The notes under the pieces: generated by a model | The model's database searches: none | The model's input: only the letters and a program-made list of their open reading frames with translations | Told to the model about the DNA's origin: nothing | Shown: positions 25,926 to 33,868 of the stretch, in pieces | Layout of the letters: each line of letters opens with the position of its first letter | Numbering within the stretch: the first letter of the stretch is position 1 | Translations under genes and position numbers: made by a program | Source: Clostridium sp. DSM 17811 | GTDB taxonomy: Bacteria; Bacillota; Clostridia; Clostridiales; Clostridiaceae | DNA length: 64,000 bases | NCBI RefSeq assembly: GCF_018861905.1 | Contig: NZ_JAHLDU010000021.1 | Coordinates: forward strand, 1 to 64,000 | Reading direction: 5' to 3'

Positions 25926-25959
25926 ACTCCTTAATATTAGCAGAGCAATATTAAGGAGT
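25926..25959. repeat. Leader hairpin upstream of the COG2509 gene
   Basis: ACTCCTTAATATT / AATATTAAGGAGT perfect inverted repeat with an 8-nt loop, about 57 bp upstream of the start codon. It lacks a T-run. The 25870-26155 spacer otherwise contains only the terminator below. Confidence 0.55.
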
Positions 25960-26047
25960 CAATACAAAATACGAATATTAGTAATTTGTTTTTAATAATA
26001 GTTCGTGTATATTATTATTAAAGTACCCTATATACAAATTTAAAACA

Positions 26048-26086
26048 AAAATGCACTTATTCATATATATTGAATAAGTGTATTTT
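26048..26086. terminator. Terminator of the YhaM-like gene
   Basis: 16-bp stem (AAAATGCACTTATTCA with its partner, one G-T pair) and a 7-nt loop, followed on the minus strand by TTTTTGTTTT. Confidence 0.85.
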
Positions 26087-26155
26087 TCCATTATTTAATT
26101 GCAAACCTCTCCATTATACTTGCTATTTTTATCACGTTTATTAATATATTTTTGT

Positions 26156-27118
26156 CTATTTTTTAAGAAAACTATTATAAATACTTATATTATCTAAGGA
26201 TCTTATTCTTTCTGAAAATTTACCTTCTTTTGTATCCCCCAAGGCTTTATTCATATCATACATTCTTGCATCCATTATGTCTAAATGATGTAACATTTCT
26301 GCTTCTGGTATCATTGGTTTTTTAGGACTTCCATATTCTGCTTCATAATGATGAGCAAGTACCATATGTTCTAACAACATTGTTACCTCTTTATCCGCTT
26401 TAACCTCAATACTTGCTGTTTCTATCATTTTAACTCCTTGAATTATATGTCCTAGAAGTTGTCCTTCCACTGAATACTCACTTACAATTCCAAGCTCACT
26501 AGCATTCATCTCATATATTTTTCCAATATCATGAAGTATTATACCTGCATATAACAAATCTGTATTTAGAAAAGTATAAATCTCGCTTAATTTTTCTCCT
26601 GCCTTAAGCATAGTGGTTGTATGATATAAAAGCCCTGATCTTATAGCATGGTGATTAGACTTAGCTGCCGGGTAATGCATTAGTTTCTCTTCATTATAGG
26701 TTAAAATATTAGTAACTATATTCTGAATATCTATATTTTCAATTTTAGATAAGTAGTTTAAAACATCATCATACATCTTTTCTGGTGAGTAAGGTGCTAC
26801 TGCCACATAATCACAAATTTTTACGTTGTCTTTTTCCTCTGTTAATCTTATTGCTTCAATTTTTAATTGAAGTTTTCCTCTCCATTCATTTACAGTTCCC
26901 TTAATTTTAACTAATATGCTTTGTCTAAACTTACTTTCTAATTCATCATTGCATTCCCAAAGTTTTGCATTTATATCACCTGAGGCATCACCTAAATTAA
27001 AATCCAAATATTTATTTGTATTGCTATTATTAGAAACTTTTGTGTCTACAGACTTTACAACAAAAAAGCCTTCAATCCTATCCCCTTTTTTTATTTCACT
27101 TATCTTCTTCATTTCCAT
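26156..27118 (-). CDS. yhaM: 3'-5' exoribonuclease YhaM family / HD-domain nuclease
   Basis: The 320-residue protein has an N-terminal OB-fold (residues about 12-95, YLDFNLGDASGDINAKLW) and a C-terminal HD domain with HAIRSGLLYHTTTML and IILHDIGKIYE. YhaM acts on single-stranded RNA and DNA ends. The ATG at 27118 has AAGGAG six bases upstream. Confidence 0.88.
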   Translation of the reverse strand: MEMKKISEIKKGDRIEGFFVVKSVDTKVSNNSNTNKYLDFNLGDASGDINAKLWECNDELESKFRQSILVKIKGTVNEWRGKLQLKIEAIRLTEEKDNVKICDYVAVAPYSPEKMYDDVLNYLSKIENIDIQNIVTNILTYNEEKLMHYPAAKSNHHAIRSGLLYHTTTMLKAGEKLSEIYTFLNTDLLYAGIILHDIGKIYEMNASELGIVSEYSVEGQLLGHIIQGVKMIETASIEVKADKEVTMLLEHMVLAHHYEAEYGSPKKPMIPEAEMLHHLDIMDARMYDMNKALGDTKEGKFSERIRSLDNISIYNSFLKK

Positions 27119-27425
27119 ATTTATCTCCTTATATTGTAATAAATGTATTATATAAAATACGTTATGATGATACAGTCAACTAATGTTTCTACACTTATAA
27201 AGTGAATCACATAACTTTAATATCTCTATCAATTATACATCATTATTCTTTATAAATTAAACTAATTGTTTTATAGCTTAACTATTAATTTTCATTTAAC
27301 AAATACTTTGATCTAACAGATTAAAATATTAAATAAAATATAAGTTTACTAATGTTTCCCAGAATATTTACCGTTGCTAAACTATATTGTTTAAGTTATA
27401 ATTTTTTAATAACGGAGGTGTACAC

Positions 27426-27680
27426 ATGAACGTTAATTTTTCTAATATTAATCTTAATACCATTATTATGTTTGCATTAGCATTGTTACTTGCTTATCTT
27501 GGTATTGCCGTATTTAAAATGGTTGGAAGGATATTAAGTATTGCACTTGGTATATTTCTTTTAATATATGTCCTTCAACAAGTAGGTATTACCGTTCCTG
27601 TATTAACTGATATTCTTGCCATTTTATTAAATGTGATAACCCCAGTTATAGATGCTGTTAAACATCTAATTGGTTTGTAA
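27426..27680 (+). CDS. Small membrane protein, 84 aa, unknown
   Basis: Almost entirely hydrophobic with two predicted membrane helices (IIMFALALLLAYLGIAVF, then ILSIALGIFLLIYVL), plus a weaker third. Strong ribosome binding site CGGAGGTG. No family recognised. The 27119-27425 spacer upstream is A/T-rich and shows no other element. Confidence 0.7.
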   Translation: MNVNFSNINLNTIIMFALALLLAYLGIAVFKMVGRILSIALGIFLLIYVLQQVGITVPVLTDILAILLNVITPVIDAVKHLIGL

Positions 27681-27705
27681 ACATCAATAATATTTATTTT
27701 TAATG

Positions 27706-27753
27706 AAAGGATTAATAGGACAAGCGTAAATTAGCTTATTTTATTAATCTTTT
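27706..27753. terminator. Terminator between the convergent membrane-protein and NlpC/P60 genes
   Basis: AAAGGATTAATA pairs with TATTAATCTTTT (one G-T), with an inner AAGC/GCTT; it overlaps the last codons of the NlpC/P60 gene. Confidence 0.75.
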
Positions 27754-28647
27754 TCCTATTACAAAATTATTATTATAGTATCCAGTTAATAAAGATATTT
27801 TAATACAATCACCTGTCTTTGGTGATTGTATAAACTTATTGTTCCCAACATATATACCAACATGGGATACTTGATTAGGTATTGCTAAGTTTGTTCTAAA
27901 AAACACCAAATCTCCCTTTTGAAGACTATTTATATTAATTGATGAACCTACATTTACTTGATCCATAGTTGTTCTAGGTAAATTTATACCTATGCTTTTA
28001 TAAACATACTGCACAAGACCTGAACAATCAAATCCACCACTTACATACTTACCCACAACATTAAATTTAGCCGGTGTTGAACCTCCCCATAAATATGGCA
28101 TGCCCAAAAATGTATTTACGTATGCCATTAACCTATCAATATCCTTATCCCTAGATGATTGGGAATTAACTAGGCTTATGTAAGTTTTAGATGTATACCC
28201 TACTTTACCATTATATATAATTTTATAAAAACTATTTTGCGTTCCATATATATTTACTTTAAGACCTTTTTTTATAATTTCTATAATGTTGTCACCCATA
28301 GCAGCTTCTTTTCTCACATTTAAACTATATGCTGTAACAATACCTGTTCCCATAGATTTTAACAGTGATATATTCACACTGCTTGTACTATTTATTGTCG
28401 TTATTTTAACATATGAACTGTATATATATCCAGTCTTCCCTTTATAATTTATTTTATAGAAGTTTCCCTCTTTTCCAAGTGTATTCACCATAGTATTTCT
28501 CAAAAGTGAAGTTATAATAGGAGATGACAGTGAAGATTTTTGCCTTACGCATAATGAACTTGCATTTATTATTCCACTATCAGCAAATACAGTATGTGAA
28601 CTTGCCATAATAAATAAAACTGCTATAAAAGTTATTATTTTTTTCAT
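27736..28647 (-). CDS. Secreted SH3b-NlpC/P60 peptidoglycan endopeptidase
   Basis: The 303-residue protein begins with a Sec signal peptide (MKKIITFIAVLFIMASSHTV, cut near VFA/DS). Two bacterial SH3 domains (residues about 25-85 and 98-158) bind wall, and the C-terminal NlpC/P60 domain contains the catalytic Cys in GGFDCSGLVQYVYK and His in VSHVGIYVGNN. It cleaves D-Glu-mDAP type linkages in related proteins. No lipobox. Ribosome binding site GGAGATGGG. Confidence 0.9.
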   Translation of the reverse strand: MKKIITFIAVLFIMASSHTVFADSGIINASSLCVRQKSSLSSPIITSLLRNTMVNTLGKEGNFYKINYKGKTGYIYSSYVKITTINSTSSVNISLLKSMGTGIVTAYSLNVRKEAAMGDNIIEIIKKGLKVNIYGTQNSFYKIIYNGKVGYTSKTYISLVNSQSSRDKDIDRLMAYVNTFLGMPYLWGGSTPAKFNVVGKYVSGGFDCSGLVQYVYKSIGINLPRTTMDQVNVGSSININSLQKGDLVFFRTNLAIPNQVSHVGIYVGNNKFIQSPKTGDCIKISLLTGYYNNNFVIGKRLIK

Positions 28648-28810
28648 ATACCCATCTCCAACAATTACATATTATTACTTTTGTTGGTATTATTGTAACA
28701 TGGATCGGCTATTTTTTATATACTTATAATTAAATATAATAATATGTACTATTACTTTTATACTTTATAACACAAAAGTTACGAGGTTATAATTATACCC
28801 ATATATAGAA

Positions 28811-28843
28811 AAAAGCAGTTAAGATTAAACCTTAACTACTTTT
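28811..28843 (-). terminator. Intrinsic terminator downstream of the 31-codon ORF
   Basis: AAAAGCAGTTAAG / CTTAACTACTTTT stem with one mismatch; T6 follows on the minus strand. It lies about 46 bp downstream of the small ORF at 28889-28984. Confidence 0.7.
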
Positions 28844-28888
28844 CTAACTCGCTATTGTTTTAATTTATTACCCTTCTATATCCTATGC

Positions 28889-28984
28889 TTAAAAATTCTT
28901 GCCACAAGCAACTAATCTTTTATCACTTTTTATTAATTTGCTTTTGTCTACTCCAACCTTAACTTTTATTTTTTTCATATACAT
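28889..28984 (-). CDS. Possible small basic peptide, 31 aa
   Basis: Reads MYMKKIKVKVGVDKSKLIKS and continues to a C-terminal VACGKNF with a single Cys. It has a strong ribosome binding site (AAGGTGAGG) and its own terminator downstream, unusual for a chance ORF in the 28648-29265 spacer. No family recognised. The ATG at 28978 is an alternative start. The rest of the spacer is A/T-rich promoter-like DNA. Confidence 0.45.
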   Translation of the reverse strand: MYMKKIKVKVGVDKSKLIKSDKRLVACGKNF

Positions 28985-29265
28985 TCAACCTCACCTTATA
29001 CGTAATTACACTTTAAGTGCTCAAACAGTAACCTTTTAACTTCTTATTTTTCACATCTACTAGTATTATTACCAATAATATTTCATCTTAATCAACTTCC
29101 ATTATTATATATATGGTGAATATATATAAATAATGCTTTTTTATAAATAACATAATATTTACATACCCATTTGATATTTATACAACAATTTGTGATTATA
29201 ATTAAATTAACAATAAGATAAGTTAGTTAATCAAATGGAAATAAAATGATTACAAAGGAGAAAAT

Positions 29266-29943
29266 ATGGATATTTTAATTAATTTTATAAATGAAATAAT
29301 GCATATTGATACGTATTTAACTTTGATAGTGCAGCAGTATGGGGTATTAAGCTATGTTATTCTTTTCTTAATTATATTTTGCGAAACAGGTCTAGTTATC
29401 ACACCATTCTTACCAGGAGACTCCATGTTATTTGCCGCAGGAGCTCTCGCAGGGATTGGATCAATGAATATATTTACTCTTCTAATAGTGGTATATATTG
29501 CAGCAGTACTCGGCGATACTGCTAATTACCATCTTGGCAAAACTATAGGGAAAAAGATATTAGAAAATGATACCATAAAGTTTATTGACAAAGATTACTT
29601 AAAAAAAGCTCAAATATTCTATGAAAAACATGGCTCAATGACAATCGTAATAGGCCGTTTTATTCCAATAATTAGAACCTTTGTCCCCTTCGTAGCTGGT
29701 ATTTCTAAAATGAATTACTCAAAATTTATACCTTATAATATTCTTGGCGGTGGATTATGGGTAAGTTTGTTCCTAGGTGGAGGATACTTCTTTGGCAATT
29801 TATCTTTTGTTAAAACTCATTTTTCTTATATGTTAATAGCTATAATGATCATTTCATTACTCCCAGGAATTATAGTATTCATGCAAGAAAAAAGTAAGAA
29901 AAATGGAGATATGCAAAATGATATTCCAAGTACTGAGATATAA
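29266..29943 (+). CDS. DedA-family membrane protein
   Basis: A 225-residue DedA/SNARE-associated protein with the family motifs FCETGLVITPFLPGDSMLFA and GRFIPIIRTFVPFVAGI, and several membrane helices. Family members act in membrane lipid transport and homeostasis. AAAGGAG precedes the ATG. A strong terminator follows. Confidence 0.92.
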   Translation: MDILINFINEIMHIDTYLTLIVQQYGVLSYVILFLIIFCETGLVITPFLPGDSMLFAAGALAGIGSMNIFTLLIVVYIAAVLGDTANYHLGKTIGKKILENDTIKFIDKDYLKKAQIFYEKHGSMTIVIGRFIPIIRTFVPFVAGISKMNYSKFIPYNILGGGLWVSLFLGGGYFFGNLSFVKTHFSYMLIAIMIISLLPGIIVFMQEKSKKNGDMQNDIPSTEI

Positions 29944-29971
29944 TTATTAGCTATTTATATATAAGCAATAA

Positions 29972-30020
29972 AAAATGAGTGTATCAAGATGATTAAAAAT
30001 CGTCTTGATACACTCATTTT
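29972..30020 (+). terminator. Terminator after the DedA gene
   Basis: 22-bp stem (AAAATGAGTGTATCAAGATG with its partner, one G-T) and a short loop ahead of TTTTGTTT. Confidence 0.9.
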
Positions 30021-30034
30021 GTTTGATTTACAAT

Positions 30035-30110
30035 TGGAGCTGAAAAAGGGGATCGAACCCTCGACCTACGCGTTACGAGTGCGTTACTCTACCAACTGAG
30101 CTATTTCAGC
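30035..30110 (-). tRNA. tRNA-Thr(CGT)
   Basis: 76 nt with acceptor GCTGAAA/TTTCAGC, anticodon loop CTCGTAA (CGT), T-loop TTCGATC and encoded CCA. The anticodon stem carries an A31-C39 mismatch next to the loop, a small oddity. Confidence 0.92.
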
Positions 30111-30142
30111 ATATATTAAAAAGTTCTAACTATTACATTTGT

Positions 30143-30469
30143 TTAATAACGATACAAATTTTTGTTAAGTTTTAATCCATTTGCATCAGTAAATACATTG
30201 GTAACAATCAAAATTAAATCAACTAACACCCATATTCCAAAACCACCAAAAGTTAAAATCATTAAAATCCCTGTACCTATTTTCCCTACATAAAACCTAT
30301 GGATACCTACTGCACCAAAGAAAATACACAGCAACAAAGTGAGTAGCCAGTTTTTCGAACTAATATTTCGATCCTGCGTCATATTAGTTTGAATCAATAA
30401 ATTAATGCCACAAATTTTACAAAAATTAGATCCATCATCATTTTGAGAATTACAATTATGACAGAACAT
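30143..30469 (-). CDS. Zinc-ribbon TM2-domain membrane protein
   Basis: The 108-residue protein has an N-terminal zinc ribbon (CHNCNSQNDDGSNFCKICG), a short linker, and a C-terminal TM2 domain with two helices around LCIFFGAVGIHRFYVGKI and GIWVLVDLILI. It lies between a tRNA and the ParMR locus. Function unknown. Good GGGTGAT site. Confidence 0.88.
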   Translation of the reverse strand: MFCHNCNSQNDDGSNFCKICGINLLIQTNMTQDRNISSKNWLLTLLLCIFFGAVGIHRFYVGKIGTGILMILTFGGFGIWVLVDLILIVTNVFTDANGLKLNKNLYRY

Positions 30470-30584
30470 TGAATCACCCTTTTTTATATTATTTGGAATA
30501 CCTTATTTATATTTTATCATATGTGTCAATACTTTACTATATATATAAATGGAGTATTTATTAAAAAGTTATAAACTTAAACAT

Positions 30585-30620
30585 ATAGATAGGAGTGACT
30601 TTTACGTCACTCCTATCTAT
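30585..30620. repeat. Hairpin at the ParR gene end
   Basis: ATAGATAGGAGTGAC / GTCACTCCTATCTAT perfect 15-bp stem with a 6-nt loop. It overlaps the last codons of the ParR-like gene. There is no immediate T-run, so it may be a weak terminator or mRNA-stabilising end. Confidence 0.6.
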
Positions 30621-31006
30621 AGAGACATATCTTTTACGCAGCTAAGCCTTTTCATATAATCACTTTCAACAGAATCTATATCTTTTTTTTGTTTCTCCTC
30701 TTTTATTTTGTTACCATCAACTAAATCGCTAGTCTTTAAATCAGAATCTGGCATAGCACTTTTAAAAAGATCCCCAACTATATTACCTATATACTCTTTA
30801 ACCTGCGGATTATCTAAAATATTTGCAATATCTACAGTATCTAATTTCTTAACTTTATCACCATAGTCCCTATAAAACCTTAACGCTTGCTTAATAAGTT
30901 TGGAATTATTTATACCCTTCTTCTCCATATTACCCACATAATTTATTAAATCTTTGTCTGTTTCATCTCCTAAATTTGATGATACAGTTTTACGGAGTGC
31001 CCCCAT
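30617..31006 (-). CDS. ParR-like adaptor of the ParM partition locus
   Basis: The 129-residue protein starts 2 nt after ParM stops and is small, basic at first and acidic later. It looks like a ribbon-helix-helix adaptor (SSNLGDETDKDLINYVGN, NSKLIKQALRFYRDYGDK) as in plasmid ParR proteins. It would bind the upstream inverted repeats and cap ParM filaments. The assignment rests on gene order and fold pattern rather than strong motif identity. Confidence 0.65.
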   Translation of the reverse strand: MGALRKTVSSNLGDETDKDLINYVGNMEKKGINNSKLIKQALRFYRDYGDKVKKLDTVDIANILDNPQVKEYIGNIVGDLFKSAMPDSDLKTSDLVDGNKIKEEKQKKDIDSVESDYMKRLSCVKDMSL

Positions 31007-31008
31007 GA

Positions 31009-32064
31009 TTATTGCCTCTCAACATTGGTTGCAGCAACTTCTTTATTTCCATCCAAGTATTCTAATACTAAAAGCTCTTTATATCTTTCAGCAAATAGTA
31101 TAGCATTTGCACATTGAGGATTCTTATTTTCAATTAGTTTTGGCTCAGTTTTTGTGAACTCAGTTTGTAAATATTCTAGTAATAGAATAGCAGGCCCACC
31201 TATTATTCTTATATCTTTACAAGTATTCGGTTTAAAAGAGCTATTAATTGAACTGATTGCTTTCTCTACATAAGGTCTTAACACTAAATCTTTAATGTCT
31301 TGCAACACATTATCGTCCCCAAAAGGTAGTTCATTGTCCTCTAAAAATTCAATAGCATCCGATATATCATAATTACCATCAGACCCTTCAGCTGAGTTAA
31401 ACTTAGTAAGAAGTGCTTCTATTGTTGGTTCAAATCCATGTTGTGCAAAACTACTGGCCTTAGTCATTCCAAGTACTTTATTACCAAATTCATCTTTTTC
31501 ATATTTCCAATGAGACACATCTAAAGTACCACCACCGAAATCAAGTAATAGCATTGGGTAACTAAATGTTTCCATTGTTTCAGCACTTAACGTTCCCCCT
31601 TGTTTGAATACTTGTACATCTAAAATTTCTATATCATATGTTACATTATTTATAGTTATAGTTTGCTTCTCCATCTTCTTAATTTCATTTTTTAGTGGAA
31701 CACTATGATCTATATAATATTCTGCTGGGAGTCCCACAGCAAGCCTTACCCTTATCTTAGTTTCACCCTTAAAGCTTAATGCAATAGCATTAAGTAGGTT
31801 TAACTTATAATGGTCTGACATATATTTATTAGCTTCCATATTTAGTTTACCTTCCTTGTTTCCTACTGTAAATAACTTACCATTCCAAATAATGTTACTT
31901 ATTCCTGTAGCCCTCGAGCCATGTTTACTTACAGCAGATACACGACTCGCAAAAGTTACATTAGTACTTGTTTTTGTAAATGTATTTCCTATATCTACAG
32001 TTAATACTGACGCCAACACTTTATTTAATGCAGGATATTTTTTTGATATTTCTGTTAAGTTCAT
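31009..32064 (-). CDS. ParM/StbA-type actin-like ATPase
   Basis: The 351-residue protein has the actin-fold phosphate 1 motif LTVDIGNTFTK, phosphate 2 motif LLLDFGGGTLDVSHW and an adenosine-type RIIGGPAILL. ParM forms dynamic filaments that push plasmid copies apart. Here it sits in the chromosome between the dnaB terminator and the TM2 gene. AGGAGG precedes the ATG. With 32153-32232 and the ParR-like gene it forms a complete type II partition module. Confidence 0.85.
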   Translation of the reverse strand: MNLTEISKKYPALNKVLASVLTVDIGNTFTKTSTNVTFASRVSAVSKHGSRATGISNIIWNGKLFTVGNKEGKLNMEANKYMSDHYKLNLLNAIALSFKGETKIRVRLAVGLPAEYYIDHSVPLKNEIKKMEKQTITINNVTYDIEILDVQVFKQGGTLSAETMETFSYPMLLLDFGGGTLDVSHWKYEKDEFGNKVLGMTKASSFAQHGFEPTIEALLTKFNSAEGSDGNYDISDAIEFLEDNELPFGDDNVLQDIKDLVLRPYVEKAISSINSSFKPNTCKDIRIIGGPAILLLEYLQTEFTKTEPKLIENKNPQCANAILFAERYKELLVLEYLDGNKEVAATNVERQ

Positions 32065-32152
32065 TTCATATTCCTCCTAAATTTTTCTATTTGTTCTTTC
32101 TTGTTATATATTCTATATTTTAGGTTAATATCCTTCTTTTAATTGCTTTAAT

Positions 32153-32232
32153 TGTAAATATTTATAAATATATCTGTAATTGTTTATTTACATACCTGTA
32201 AATATATATATGTATATTTACAAATGTAAACA
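32153..32232. repeat. Centromere-like inverted repeats (candidate parC)
   Basis: Five copies of TGTAAATA (one with a mismatch) in alternating orientation: 32153, 32185 (reverse), 32197, 32215 (reverse) and 32225. Two interleaved perfect inverted repeats result: TATTTACA-4-TGTAAATA (32185-32204) and TGTAAATATA-6-TATATTTACA (32197-32222). The block lies 89-168 bp upstream of ParM, where plasmid parC sites and parMR promoters lie. Confidence 0.6.
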
Positions 32233-32327
32233 TACATATATATATTTAAGAAAAAATCCTTAATAACACTCCTGTGATAACAACCTCTTCATTATTCTTC
32301 ATATGCAAATAAAAATAGGACAAAAAA

Positions 32328-32364
32328 ATAGGACAACAAAATTTTATAAATTTTGTTATCCTAT
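32328..32364 (-). terminator. Terminator of dnaB
   Basis: ATAGGACAACAAAATTT pairs with AAATTTTGTTATCCTAT (one mismatch) and is followed by a T7 run on the minus strand. Confidence 0.88.
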
Positions 32365-32373
32365 TATAATTTA

Positions 32374-33705
32374 TTAGTCTCTGTGAATTACATCAAGCCT
32401 TGCAAATTTACTGAATTGACCTATCCATGCAAGTTTTACTGTTCCTATAGGACCATTTCTTTGTTTTGCTATTATAAGTTCTGCTACGTTTTTATCTTCC
32501 GTCTCCTCATTATAGTATTCATCTCTATATAAGAACATAACAAGATCAGCATCCTGCTCAATGGATCCTGACTCTCTAAGGTCAGATAGCATAGGACGAT
32601 GGTCCGTTCTTTGCTCTGGAGCACGTGATAGCTGTGATAATGCTATAACTGGACACTGCATCTCTTTTGCGAGTGCTTTAATAGATCTAGATATTTCTGA
32701 TACTTCCTGTTGTCTACTTTCTGTATTGCTTCCAGTCATAAGCTGAAGGTAATCTATGACTATCATATCTATTCCATGTTCCATTTTTAATTTTCTACAT
32801 TTTGAACGCATATCCATAACAGAAGTTCCTGCTGTATCATCAATGAATATTTTAGCAGCCGCAAGTGGTCCGGATGCTTTTGCTATATTTTCCCAGTCTC
32901 TATCTTCTAAATCACCATGTCTAAGCTTTGACATATCAACATTTGCTTCTGAACATAATAGTTTATAGGAAAGTTGTTCTTTAGACATTTCCAGAGAAAA
33001 TACAGCAACGCTCTTACCCTGTCTAAGAGCCGCATACTCGGCAAGATTTAGTGCAAATGTAGTTTTACCCATAGACGGTCTAGCTGCAATAAGGATCATA
33101 TCACCCTTTTGAAATCCAGCTGTTTTATCATCAAGTTCTGGGAACCCACTAGATATACCAGTTGTTTCGCCTTTATTGTTAAAGATTCTTTCTATTTCTA
33201 GAAATCCTCGCTCAAGCACTGTGTTCATAGGCTCAAAGTCTCCTGCATTTTTTTTCTGTGATATGTTAAATACCTTTTGCTCTGCAAGATCCATTACTGC
33301 TTCTACGTCATCTTGTTTATTATAACAATTTTCTATAATCTCAGTAGAAGATTTAATAAGTTTTCTTAAAGTAGATTTATCCTCTACAATTTTTATGTAA
33401 GAACTTAAATTAGCTGTGGAGGGTATTGAATTACTTATCTCTGAAATATAAGTAATCCCCCCTGAAGCTTCTAGTTTTTCAGCCGAACGTAAATGCTCAA
33501 GTAATGTAATCATGTCAATAGGTGTATCCTTTTGATATAATTCATATATTGCGCTAAATATAACTTTATGAGAATCCCTGTAAAAATCATCGCCCTTTAA
33601 AACCTCCACCACTCTTGATATTGCGGTTTTATCTATAAGCATTGATCCAATTACTGATTGTTCTGCTTCTAAGTTATACGGTAAACTTCTGAGGGGTGTA
33701 TCCAT
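32374..33705 (-). CDS. dnaB: Replicative DNA helicase
   Basis: The 443-residue hexameric fork helicase has the N-terminal domain (NLEAEQSVIGSMLID) and C-terminal RecA-like motor with Walker A ARPSMGKTTFALN and Walker B MIVIDYLQLMTG, plus the SRAPEQRTDHRPMLSDLRESG signature. It is loaded by the DnaC/DnaI and DnaD-like proteins at 16-18 kb. AGGAGA precedes the ATG. Confidence 0.97.
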   Translation of the reverse strand: MDTPLRSLPYNLEAEQSVIGSMLIDKTAISRVVEVLKGDDFYRDSHKVIFSAIYELYQKDTPIDMITLLEHLRSAEKLEASGGITYISEISNSIPSTANLSSYIKIVEDKSTLRKLIKSSTEIIENCYNKQDDVEAVMDLAEQKVFNISQKKNAGDFEPMNTVLERGFLEIERIFNNKGETTGISSGFPELDDKTAGFQKGDMILIAARPSMGKTTFALNLAEYAALRQGKSVAVFSLEMSKEQLSYKLLCSEANVDMSKLRHGDLEDRDWENIAKASGPLAAAKIFIDDTAGTSVMDMRSKCRKLKMEHGIDMIVIDYLQLMTGSNTESRQQEVSEISRSIKALAKEMQCPVIALSQLSRAPEQRTDHRPMLSDLRESGSIEQDADLVMFLYRDEYYNEETEDKNVAELIIAKQRNGPIGTVKLAWIGQFSKFARLDVIHRD

Positions 33706-33740
33706 TATCTATCTCTCCTAAATTAATCTTTTATGCCCTT

Positions 33741-33775
33741 CTAAAAATGCAGCACCGAAGGTGCTGCATTTTTAG
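33741..33775 (-). terminator. Terminator between lonC and dnaB
   Basis: 16-bp perfect stem (CTAAAAATGCAGCACC and its complement) with a GAA loop, in the 3' region of lonC transcription. The T-rich arm serves as the slippery end. Confidence 0.7.
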
Positions 33776-33807
33776 GGCCATTAATTGTAGTTTATTTTTA
33801 ATAATTA

Positions 33808-33845
33808 CATTATGTTAATGAACAGACATTATGTTAATGAACAGA
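33808..33845. repeat. Tandem 19-bp direct repeat
   Basis: CATTATGTTAATGAACAGA occurs twice in direct succession (33808-33826 and 33827-33845). A degenerate third piece (GTTAATGAAAATACT) overlaps the lonC 3' end at 33873. It lies between lonC and the dnaB-upstream terminator. Confidence 0.85.
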
Positions 33846-33868
33846 CCTTAAGTTGATACAAAGTAACT

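Noticed and set aside
30035-30110. tRNA-Thr as attachment site for the ParMR region
   Set aside because: No duplicate of the tRNA 3' end was seen on the far side of the cassette and no integrase gene is present.
32100-32327. CRISPR-like repeats upstream of ParM
   Set aside because: The repeats are 8 bp, alternate in direction and lack spacers of equal size, so they fit a partition site rather than a CRISPR array.
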